From Pseudomonadales bacterium (GTDB lineage Bacteria > Pseudomonadota > Gammaproteobacteria > Pseudomonadales > Pseudohongiellaceae): a DNA stretch of 7,107 bases. Below, piece by piece: positions 1 to 5,516 of the stretch (the stretch's first letter is position 1; every line of letters starts with the position of its first letter). The position numbers were made by a program, and so were the translations under genes. A model generated the notes under the pieces. That model saw nothing but the letters and a program-made list of their open reading frames with translations, made no database searches and was not told the DNA's origin. The stretch spans positions 1 to 7,107 of the forward strand of contig JAKSCP010000042.1 in assembly GCA_022360535.1 (NCBI GenBank), read 5' to 3'.

Positions 1-556
1 AAGTCTCGGCCGTAGCAAGATCAGGTTTTTCAACAAAGCGCGCCACTTCGTAGCCGACACCGGACTCAAGCTCAACGCCTTGCTGGATATATCCATAACC
101 AGTTTCTGGGCCACCTGGCACAATACCAAAGGTCACCAACTTTCCACTTTCGGAAATCTGAATTGCCACCGCTACCGCTGTTCGAAACGCGGTGACATCT
201 TCGATGACATGGTCAGCGGGCAGTACAAGGAGCCTTGCATCCGGGTCTTGCTGCTGTGCATGCAGAGCTGCCACCGCAATTGCCGGTGCTGTATTGCGAC
301 CAACCGGCTCCAGCAAAATCGCGTTTGCTTCATCATTGAACTGTTTTAGTTGTTCTGCAACCAGAAAGCGATGCTCGGAATTGCAAACGACTGTAGCTGG
401 CCCACGTTCGGCGACTCCTGTTAGCCGGTTAAGGGTAGCACCAAATAAGGATTCTTCACCGAAAGAAAAATTAACAAATTGCTTAGGCAAGGCACTACGC
501 GACGATGGCCAAAGACGCGCACCAACTCCGCCAGCGAGAATGATGGGGTAAAGCAT
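1..556 (-). CDS. manC: Mannose-1-phosphate guanylyltransferase (GDP-mannose pyrophosphorylase), partial, N-terminal 185 residues
   Basis: Transfers GMP from GTP to mannose-1-phosphate to make GDP-mannose, the cytoplasmic precursor of mannose, rhamnose or fucose units in surface polysaccharides. I translated the minus strand from the ATG at 556-554; the frame stays open to the left edge. Visible motifs are the nucleotidyltransferase signature GGVGARLWPSSR (residues 9-20), LPKQF (23-27), EPVGRNTAPAIA (83-94), LPADHVI (112-118), ETGYGYI (151-157) and FVEKPD (174-179), all in the order expected for the ManC/AlgA/XanB family. The signature differs slightly from the common GGSGTRLWPLSR. The start is supported by an AGGTG ribosome site. 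Family members are about 350 to 480 residues, so half or more lies outside the window. Whether the protein also has the C-terminal phosphomannose isomerase domain cannot be seen. It is divergent from fabA and functionally unrelated to it. Confidence 0.93.
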   Translation of the reverse strand, partial: MLYPIILAGGVGARLWPSSRSALPKQFVNFSFGEESLFGATLNRLTGVAERGPATVVCNSEHRFLVAEQLKQFNDEANAILLEPVGRNTAPAIAVAALHAQQQDPDARLLVLPADHVIEDVTAFRTAVAVAIQISESGKLVTFGIVPGGPETGYGYIQQGVELESGVGYEVARFVEKPDLATAET

Positions 557-562
557 GTACTG

Positions 563-567
563 CACCT
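563..567 (-). promoter_or_regulatory. Ribosome binding site of the guanylyltransferase gene
   Basis: Reads AGGTG on the minus strand, six bases before the ATG at 556-554. It supports this ATG as the start, as does the immediate onset of the family's N-terminal strand and nucleotide-binding signature (YPIILAGG). Confidence 0.6.
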
Positions 568-593
568 GAAAAATCTGCCGGCAATGGTAGCAA

Positions 594-599
594 ATTCTA
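594..599 (-). promoter_or_regulatory. Candidate -10 box for the guanylyltransferase gene
   Basis: The minus strand reads TAGAAT here, five of six matches to TATAAT, about 38 bases before the start codon, which would give a leader of roughly 30 bases. No good -35 hexamer lies at the right distance; the best is TTTAAG at 615-620, with a 15-bp spacer. The box lies inside a short inverted repeat (GGTAG at 586-590, CTACC at 597-601). This is inference from position and consensus only. Confidence 0.3.
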
Positions 600-762
600 C
601 CCGAGCTTGGCTGCCTTAAATGCTTGAAATGCCCCGTGTATCGGGCCCGTGTGCCCTATCGACACTCGGCGCAAACTAACGGAATACGGTCGATTATTTG
701 AGCCCAGCACGATACACTCCCAGCCCTTGTGGGTATGGACCGGCACAGGGACACTCTAGTTT

Positions 763-1299
763 ATGAAAACAAGGAATGAGCACTTCACGCCCAAGGGTTC
801 TTATGAACTCGAGGAACTGGTTGACTGTGGTTACGGCAGATTGTTCGGCCCGGGTAACGCAAAGTTACCGATCGACAATATGTTAATGCTGGATCGCATT
901 ACCGAAATCACTTCCGATGGTGGCGAGTATGGGCGAGGGCAAATAATAGCCGAGCTGGATATTAAACCCGATCTATGGTTTTTTGCCTGCCACTTTCCCG
1001 AGGACCCTGTTATGCCAGGCTGCCTTGGTCTAGACGCGTTGTGGCAACTGGTTGGATTCTATTTGGGTTGGAGTGGCTTCCCTGGCAAAGGGCGCGCACT
1101 CGGAGCGGGTGAAGTGAAATTTACCGGCGAGATTTTACCCGATGCGAAACAAGTGGTTTACCAACTCGACATCAGTCGCGTCATCGACAGAAAGTTAGTG
1201 GTGGGAATTGCTGACGGCACAGTAGCTGTAGATGGCAAAGTCATCTACACAACAAAAGCATTGAAGGTTGGTCTGTTTACTCCTGAACAATCTTTCTAG
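763..1299 (+). CDS. fabA: 3-hydroxydecanoyl-ACP dehydratase/isomerase FabA
   Basis: Dehydrates 3-hydroxydecanoyl-ACP and isomerises trans-2- to cis-3-decenoyl-ACP, the step that starts unsaturated fatty acid synthesis in the cytoplasm. The 178-residue product is close to the usual 171 to 172, with a few extra residues at the N-terminus. The single hot-dog domain is clear: LPIDNMLMLDRI (35-46), ELDIKPDLWFFACHFPEDPV (64-83), PGCLGLDALWQLVGFYLGW (85-103) and KGRALGAGEVKFTG (109-122). The catalytic pair is His77 (in ACHFPEDP) and Asp91 (in GLDALWQL), with the same 14-residue spacing as His70/Asp84 of E. coli FabA. The region after the His (PGCLGLDALWQ) marks it as FabA rather than FabZ. The start follows a modest AGGGA site at 747-751. 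The fabB gene follows 41 bp downstream, the common fabAB arrangement of Pseudomonas-like bacteria, so the two are probably cotranscribed. Confidence 0.97.
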   Translation: MKTRNEHFTPKGSYELEELVDCGYGRLFGPGNAKLPIDNMLMLDRITEITSDGGEYGRGQIIAELDIKPDLWFFACHFPEDPVMPGCLGLDALWQLVGFYLGWSGFPGKGRALGAGEVKFTGEILPDAKQVVYQLDISRVIDRKLVVGIADGTVAVDGKVIYTTKALKVGLFTPEQSF

Positions 1300-1313
1300 A
1301 ATGTAGTCAAAGC

Positions 1314-1322
1314 TGATATAAA
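1314..1322 (+). promoter_or_regulatory. Candidate extended -10 element before fabB
   Basis: TGATATAAA in the fabA-fabB gap fits the extended -10 form TGnTATAAT, with five of six hexamer matches. No -35 is recognisable, which extended -10 promoters can tolerate. It would start a transcript about 12 bases before the fabB ATG, allowing fabB to be made separately from fabA. This is a consensus match only; the gap is AT-rich, so chance is a real alternative. Confidence 0.3.
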
Positions 1323-1340
1323 ACTTCAGGCTGAAAAGTA

Positions 1341-2558
1341 ATGAAACGAGTTGTAATAACAGGCATGGGCATCGTGTCTTGCCTTGGCAACAACGCCAAT
1401 GAGGTACTCGATTCCTTAAAGCAAGGGAAGAGCGGCATTCGCTTTAATCAATCCTACGTGGACGTTGGAATGCGCAGCCACATCAGCGGTACTGTGCAGC
1501 TCGATACCGAAGCACTTATTGATCGAAAACTTTATCGCTTCATGGGTGAAGCATCGGCCTACTCCTATCTCTCGATGGATGAAGCCATCAAGGACGCCGG
1601 CCTCAGTCTGGAAGAGATTTCCGCCGAGCGTATCGGCCTGGTGGTAGGTTCTGGCGGCGGATCTCCTGAGGATCAATTGGAGTCTACTGATATCCTGCGT
1701 GAGAAAGGCATGCGGCGGGTTGGCCCTTACCGCATTCCTCGCACTATGAGCAGCTCAGTCTCTGCCTGCCTGGCCACACCTTTCAAGATTAAGGGCGTCA
1801 ACTATTCCATCTCGTCAGCTTGCGCGACCAGTGCCCATTGTATTGGTCATGCCGCGGAGCTGATTCAAATGGATAAGCAAGACATGGTGTTCGCCGGTGG
1901 TGGCGAGTCTGAACACTGGACCATGTCCCATATGTTCGACGCCATGGGCGCTCTATCAACTAAATACAACGACACTCCGGAAAAGGCTTCCCGTGCCTTC
2001 GATGCCGATCGGGATGGATTCGTCATTGCCGGCGGTGGTGGCATGTTAGTGGTCGAAGAACTTGAACATGCCCTGGCACGAGGGGCAAAGATTTACGCTG
2101 AGCTCACTGGCTACGCAGCCACATCTGACGGTTATGACATGGTTGCTCCTTCCGGCGAAGGCGGCGCTCGGGCTATGCGGATGGCCAGCGGCAAGCTGGA
2201 AGGCAAAGTCGATTACCTGAACACCCATGGCACCAGCACACCAGCCGGCGATGTTTCCGAACTCAATGCCATCCGTGAAGTGTTTGGTGACCAGGTTCCT
2301 GTGATTAATTCCACTAAGTCTTTAAGCGGTCATTCTCTGGGCGCTGCTGGAGTGCAGGAGGCGATTTACAGTCTGTTAATGATGGATAACGACTTCATTG
2401 CCGCATCTGCCAACATAGAAAATCTGGACGAAGCTGCTGCTGGACTGCCAATTGCACTGGAGCGGCAGGACGATGTGACCCTTAATCGCATCATGTCCAA
2501 TAGTTTCGGTTTCGGTGGCACTAACGCCTGTCTGGTGTTCGATCGTTATCACGGATAA
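1341..2558 (+). CDS. fabB: 3-oxoacyl-ACP synthase I FabB (beta-ketoacyl-ACP synthase I)
   Basis: Condenses malonyl-ACP with acyl-ACP, including the cis-3-decenoyl-ACP made by FabA, so it is the elongating partner in unsaturated fatty acid synthesis. The 405 residues match E. coli FabB (406). It is a thiolase fold with both halves intact. The Cys-His-His triad is Cys161 (SSACATSAHCIG), His296 (NTHGTSTPAGD) and His331 (SLSGHSLGAAG), with the conserved Lys326 in NSTKSLSGH. The glycine-rich C-terminal NSFGFGGTNACLVF (387-400) is present. The overall length and pairing with fabA favour FabB over FabF. The ATG at 1341 opens straight into the typical RVVITGMGIVSCLG strand, and a weak AGG lies at 1328-1330. 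It probably shares a transcript with fabA. The stop codon lies only 27 bases before the next gene. Confidence 0.97.
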   Translation: MKRVVITGMGIVSCLGNNANEVLDSLKQGKSGIRFNQSYVDVGMRSHISGTVQLDTEALIDRKLYRFMGEASAYSYLSMDEAIKDAGLSLEEISAERIGLVVGSGGGSPEDQLESTDILREKGMRRVGPYRIPRTMSSSVSACLATPFKIKGVNYSISSACATSAHCIGHAAELIQMDKQDMVFAGGGESEHWTMSHMFDAMGALSTKYNDTPEKASRAFDADRDGFVIAGGGGMLVVEELEHALARGAKIYAELTGYAATSDGYDMVAPSGEGGARAMRMASGKLEGKVDYLNTHGTSTPAGDVSELNAIREVFGDQVPVINSTKSLSGHSLGAAGVQEAIYSLLMMDNDFIAASANIENLDEAAAGLPIALERQDDVTLNRIMSNSFGFGGTNACLVFDRYHG

Positions 2559-2585
2559 ATCCCTTCTTTGTCCGGTCCTATTAGT

Positions 2586-3080
2586 ATGAGCTCTTCCTTT
2601 AGGCGAATACTGCAATTATTTGGGATGCTAATAGCCATCGCATGGGCACTGTCGAGTTCCAGTACGTTTGCCCAACTGCAACCCCGGTCCATTAGCAGCC
2701 TCGATAACAGCCTGGGACAAAACCGACCGCTGGCTTTGGAACAAGCCTTCCCCTATTTTGTTAGCGCTACTGGCGGCCGCTACGAAATCGTCTGGACACC
2801 TGCACCCGGACACTATCTTTATCGCCACGCCTTTGCCTTCAGTCTGGTGGAGAGCGAGGGTGCCACCCCCCAAAGCCTGCGCTTTGAATTGCCAGACGGT
2901 TTAAAAAAGACAGACCAGTTTTTCGGTGACATTGAAGCGTACTATGACTCGGTGAGAGCAGAGATCAGTATCGATAACGCACCAGGAGCCGAGGCCAGCC
3001 TGCTGATTGAATATCAAGGCTGTGCCGATTGGGGCTTCTGCTACCCCCCTCAGCGAGTCTTCTACCCGCTGAATCCCTAA
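2586..3080 (+). CDS. Stand-alone DsbD N-terminal (alpha) domain protein, exported
   Basis: Predicted periplasmic thiol-redox protein corresponding to only the N-terminal domain of DsbD, which passes reducing equivalents to partners such as DsbC, DsbG and cytochrome c maturation thioredoxins. From the ATG at 2586 it has 164 residues: a signal peptide (basic FRR, hydrophobic 8-22, probable cleavage at TFA-Q, about 29/30), then one immunoglobulin-like domain. Family marks are PGHYLYRHAF (74-83), the cap-loop region DQFFGD (110-115) with Phe112 as the likely cap, and YQGCADWGFCYPP (143-155). Cys146 and Cys152 have the same spacing as Cys103/Cys109 of E. coli DsbD. The protein stops about ten residues later, at the domain's end. 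The eight-helix membrane domain and C-terminal thioredoxin domain of normal DsbD (about 570 residues) are absent, and the next 123 bp cannot hold them. A TTG at 2568 would add six residues; neither start has a clear ribosome site. The gene probably follows fabB on one transcript. Confidence 0.87.
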   Translation: MSSSFRRILQLFGMLIAIAWALSSSSTFAQLQPRSISSLDNSLGQNRPLALEQAFPYFVSATGGRYEIVWTPAPGHYLYRHAFAFSLVESEGATPQSLRFELPDGLKKTDQFFGDIEAYYDSVRAEISIDNAPGAEASLLIEYQGCADWGFCYPPQRVFYPLNP

Positions 3081-3145
3081 AACCTGCCCCGAATCGAAAA
3101 ATTGGTGTAATAGTCATTAATTTCTGAGAAAATGCCGGCAAAATT

Positions 3146-3175
3146 TGCAATCGGTCGATAACTGACGCGATTGTA
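3146..3175. promoter_or_regulatory. Inverted repeat upstream of aroQ (candidate operator or leader hairpin)
   Basis: CAATCG (3148-3153) pairs with CGATTG (3168-3173). The stem continues inward with GTC (3154-3156) to GAC (3164-3166) around one bulged G at 3167, and outward with a G-T and a T-A pair. The loop is seven bases. It ends 28 bases before the aroQ ATG and is not followed by a T-run, so it is not a standard terminator. Two small perfect palindromes lie just upstream: TGCCGGCA (3133-3140) and GCAAAATTTGC (3138-3148). A -10-like TATAGA at 3174-3179 touches the repeat. A regulatory role is inference. Confidence 0.35.
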
Positions 3176-3203
3176 TAGAAGTCTAATTAATCGGAATTTC
3201 CCC

Positions 3204-3644
3204 ATGGCAAGCATTCTGGCTCTCCACGGCCCCAATCTAAATCTACTTGGGCACCGAGAACCTCACATCTACGGCTCTGACACGCTGGCTGATATCAATC
3301 AGCGTCTCGCCGAGCAATGTGCCGCAGCCGGTCACGAATTCGATTCGCTGCAGAGTAATGCGGAGTTCGAACTCATCAATCGCTTACACGCGGCAAGAGA
3401 AGATGGAACAGATTTCATGTTAGTCAATTTCGGTGGCTTCACGCATACGAGCATCTCATTGCGCGATGCCATCCTGGCAGCAGAAATTCCGTTTATAGAA
3501 GTGCACCTTTCCAATTTGCACAAACGGGAATCCTATCGGCATAAATCTTATTTTGCCGATATTGCTGTTGGCAGCATTGTGGGTCTGGGTGCCCAGGGAT
3601 ATGAACTGGCTCTGCAATCTGCCTTCAAACAGCTGCAGAAATAG
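3204..3644 (+). CDS. aroQ: 3-dehydroquinate dehydratase, type II
   Basis: Converts 3-dehydroquinate to 3-dehydroshikimate, the third step of the shikimate pathway, as a cytoplasmic dodecamer in this family. The ATG at 3204 gives 146 residues, the usual size, and opens directly into the expected strand ASILALHGPNLNLLG. A TTG at 3171 would add eleven residues unlike the family, so I reject it. Motifs include HGPNLNLLGHREPHIYG (8-24) with Asn11 and the likely catalytic Tyr23, QSNAEFELI (50-58), FGGFTHTSISLRDAI (76-90) with His81, EVHLSNLHKRES (99-110) with His101, then Arg112 and GLGAQGYELAL (127-137). An unusual point is NFGGFTH at 75-81, where most relatives have NPAA or NPGA followed by F/YTH. 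The gene is 19 bp from accB and probably cotranscribed with it, as in Pseudomonas. Confidence 0.95.
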   Translation: MASILALHGPNLNLLGHREPHIYGSDTLADINQRLAEQCAAAGHEFDSLQSNAEFELINRLHAAREDGTDFMLVNFGGFTHTSISLRDAILAAEIPFIEVHLSNLHKRESYRHKSYFADIAVGSIVGLGAQGYELALQSAFKQLQK

Positions 3645-3653
3645 CGTAGTAAC

Positions 3654-3657
3654 AGGA
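3654..3657 (+). promoter_or_regulatory. Ribosome binding site of accB
   Basis: AGGA six bases before the ATG at 3664, in the 19-bp gap after aroQ. It fixes the accB start there rather than at in-frame codons upstream that overlap the end of aroQ. The resulting N-terminus (MDIRKVKKLIELL) matches the E. coli protein's start. Confidence 0.7.
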
Positions 3658-3663
3658 ATAGCA

Positions 3664-4125
3664 ATGGACATTAGAAAAGTTAAGAAACTGATCGAACTAC
3701 TCGAAGCATCAGATATCGCCGAGATCGAAATTCAGGAAGGCGAAGAAGCCGTGCGCATCAGCCGCACATCAAGCGCCCCTGCGCAAGTAGTCGCCGCACC
3801 CGCGGTTGCTGCTGCAGCACCGGCACCTGCCCCCGCACCCGCTGCGGCGCCAGCCGCTGCTGAAGAGAAACCTGCAGCAGCAGCCAGCTCCGGACATGTC
3901 GTTACCTCACCAATGGTGGGCACTTTCTACAGCTCCCCTTCTCCTAGTGCACCTGCCTTTGTAGAAGTTGGCAGTCATGTCAAAGTGGGCGACGTAGTCT
4001 GCATTGTTGAAGCAATGAAGATGATGAACCAGATCGAAGCTGACCACGCCGGTGTTGTCGAAGCGATACACATCAAAGACGGTGAGCCAGTCGAATTTGA
4101 CCAACCTCTTATTACAATTGTTTAA
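3664..4125 (+). CDS. accB: Biotin carboxyl carrier protein of acetyl-CoA carboxylase
   Basis: Carries biotin and shuttles the carboxyl group between AccC and the AccA/AccD carboxyltransferase in making malonyl-CoA. The 153 residues compare with 156 in E. coli. An N-terminal helical segment (1-36, MDIRKVKKLIELLEA) is followed by a flexible Ala/Pro-rich linker (about 38-76), then the biotinyl/lipoyl domain (77-153). The biotinylated lysine is Lys119 in the motif EAMKMMNQIEAD (116-127). The thumb typical of bacterial AccB is suggested by the stretch TFYSSPSPSAPAFVEVG (87-103). The start is fixed by the AGGA ribosome site. The accC gene follows after 25 bp, the standard accBC operon, so the two subunits should be made together. 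The genes accA and accD are not in the window, which is normal. Confidence 0.97.
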   Translation: MDIRKVKKLIELLEASDIAEIEIQEGEEAVRISRTSSAPAQVVAAPAVAAAAPAPAPAPAAAPAAAEEKPAAAASSGHVVTSPMVGTFYSSPSPSAPAFVEVGSHVKVGDVVCIVEAMKMMNQIEADHAGVVEAIHIKDGEPVEFDQPLITIV

Positions 4126-4150
4126 ATCAATCTCACGCGAGTATTTATAG

Positions 4151-5491
4151 ATGCTGGAAAAGGTATTAATCGCTAATCGCGGAGAGATTGCGCTGCGAGT
4201 TCTGCGCGCTTGCAAAGAATTGGGCATTAAAACAGTCGCCGTTCATTCAGTGGCGGACAAGGATTTGATGCATGTGCGTCTCTCCGATGAATCAGTTTGC
4301 ATCGGACCTCCAAGCCCTGCGGAGAGTTATCTCAATATCCCCGCCATCATCAGCGCCATGGAAGTCACCCATGCTGATGCGGTGCATCCGGGCTATGGGT
4401 TCCTGTCGGAAAATGCGGATTTCGCTGAGCAGGTTGAGAACAGCGGATTTATGTTTATCGGCCCATCTGCTGAAACCATACGCCTGATGGGCGACAAGGT
4501 ATCGGCAATCGATGCCATGCGCGAAGCGGGCGTCCCCACAGTACCAGGGTCCAACGGACCATTGGACGATAATAATGAACGGACCCTAGCCCTAGCCAAA
4601 GAAATTGGCTACCCCGTCATCATCAAGGCGGCGGCTGGAGGCGGTGGTCGTGGCATGCGTGTCGTAGAAGACGAAGCCGCATTGCTCAAAGCCATTCACG
4701 TCACCCAAACGGAAGCCAAGTCATTCTTTGGTGACGGCACTGTCTACCTGGAAAAGTACCTGGTGGATCCTCGTCATGTGGAGATTCAGGTTATCGGTGA
4801 CGGCAGAGGCAATGCCATCTATCTCGGTGACAGGGACTGCTCTCTGCAGAGACGACACCAAAAGGTTATAGAAGAAGCACCCGCTCCTGGTATACCCGAT
4901 GAGATACGCCAGGAAGTAGCCCAAACCTGTATCCAGGCCTGCAAGAACATGAAATATCGCGGCGCCGGCACGTTGGAGTTCCTCTATGAAGATGAGCGTT
5001 TCTACTTCATTGAGATGAACACGCGAGTCCAGGTGGAGCACCCCGTTACCGAAATGGTGACTGGCATCGATATCGTTAAAGAGCAGCTGCAAGTGGCTGG
5101 AGGTGCTGAGCTCTCGGTCAAGCAGGAAGACATCCAGATACAGGGCCACTCATTCGAGTGTCGCATAAACGCGGAAGATCCCGACACACTGCTGCCAAGC
5201 CCAGGAAAGGTGCAATTGTTCCATGCCCCAGGTGGTCCTGGCGTGCGAGTGGATTCCCATCTCTACAGCGGCTATTCGGTACCCCCCTTCTACGATTCTC
5301 TGATTGCCAAGCTGATCAGCTATGGCAGTACCCGTGAGCAGGCCTTAACCCGCATGCAGATCGCACTGGACGAGTTGTTGATCGACGGCATCAAGAGTAA
5401 TACCCCTTTGCACCGGGAACTGGTACGAGACAGCGAATTCCAAAAAGGTGGAGTCAACATCCACTATCTGGAAAAGAAACTGAACATCTAG
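4151..5491 (+). CDS. accC: Biotin carboxylase subunit of acetyl-CoA carboxylase
   Basis: ATP-dependent carboxylation of the biotin on AccB with bicarbonate, the first half-reaction of malonyl-CoA synthesis. The 446 residues compare with 449 in E. coli. In order it has the N-terminal biotin carboxylase domain (MLEKVLIANRGEIALRV, 1-17), the ATP-grasp domain with its glycine loop AAGGGGRGM (161-169), and the C-terminal domain from about 330. Key residues keep the E. coli numbering: Lys116, Lys159, His209, Lys238, Glu276, Glu288, Asn290, Arg292 (EMNTRVQVEHPVTE) and Arg338. Nothing essential appears to be missing. It is a free-standing subunit: the chain ends after the carboxylase, with no fused carrier domain. 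The ATG at 4151 has only a weak upstream site and lies 25 bp after accB, so translation may depend partly on coupling. Confidence 0.98.
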   Translation: MLEKVLIANRGEIALRVLRACKELGIKTVAVHSVADKDLMHVRLSDESVCIGPPSPAESYLNIPAIISAMEVTHADAVHPGYGFLSENADFAEQVENSGFMFIGPSAETIRLMGDKVSAIDAMREAGVPTVPGSNGPLDDNNERTLALAKEIGYPVIIKAAAGGGGRGMRVVEDEAALLKAIHVTQTEAKSFFGDGTVYLEKYLVDPRHVEIQVIGDGRGNAIYLGDRDCSLQRRHQKVIEEAPAPGIPDEIRQEVAQTCIQACKNMKYRGAGTLEFLYEDERFYFIEMNTRVQVEHPVTEMVTGIDIVKEQLQVAGGAELSVKQEDIQIQGHSFECRINAEDPDTLLPSPGKVQLFHAPGGPGVRVDSHLYSGYSVPPFYDSLIAKLISYGSTREQALTRMQIALDELLIDGIKSNTPLHRELVRDSEFQKGGVNIHYLEKKLNI

Positions 5492-5516
5492 CACAAGCAG
5501 ATCCCAACTCACCGTT

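Larger units (their letters stand above)
557..762. promoter_or_regulatory. Divergent intergenic region between the guanylyltransferase gene and fabA
   Basis: These 206 bp separate two genes transcribed away from each other, so they should hold promoters in both directions. On the fabA side I find no convincing -35/-10 pair. The closest -10-like strings are GATTAT (692-697) and TACACT (713-718), each four of six without a matching -35. Short repeated strings are present: CCCGTGT at 633-639 and 646-652, TATCG at 639-643 and 657-661, and ACACTC at 662-667, 714-719 and 751-756. None forms a clear operator, and I see no match to a FabR- or FadR-type site. No gene or RNA is visible here. Confidence 0.45.

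Noticed and set aside
192..551. Plus-strand open frame of 119 codons (and another at 80-349)
   Set aside because: Antisense to the guanylyltransferase gene, whose family motifs are unmistakable on the minus strand; the plus-strand translations show no domain.
3053..3074. CAGCG/CGGGT-type inverted repeat near the end of the DsbD-domain gene, considered as a terminator
   Set aside because: Only about five pairs, inside the coding region, with no following T-run.
3171..3203. TTG start adding eleven residues to AroQ
   Set aside because: The added residues do not resemble the family, and the TTG lies inside the inverted repeat; the ATG at 3204 gives the normal length.
3553..3663. Upstream extension of the accB frame
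   Set aside because: Would overlap the end of aroQ by about 90 bases; the ATG at 3664 has an AGGA site and gives the family's N-terminus.
3732..3923. Minus-strand Ala/Gly/Thr-rich open frame
   Set aside because: It is the complement of the Ala/Pro linker of AccB; low-complexity GC-rich codons leave the opposite strand open by chance.
4721..5149. Minus-strand open frame of 142 codons inside accC
   Set aside because: Lies wholly opposite a conserved part of accC with all catalytic residues; no ribosome site or recognisable domain.
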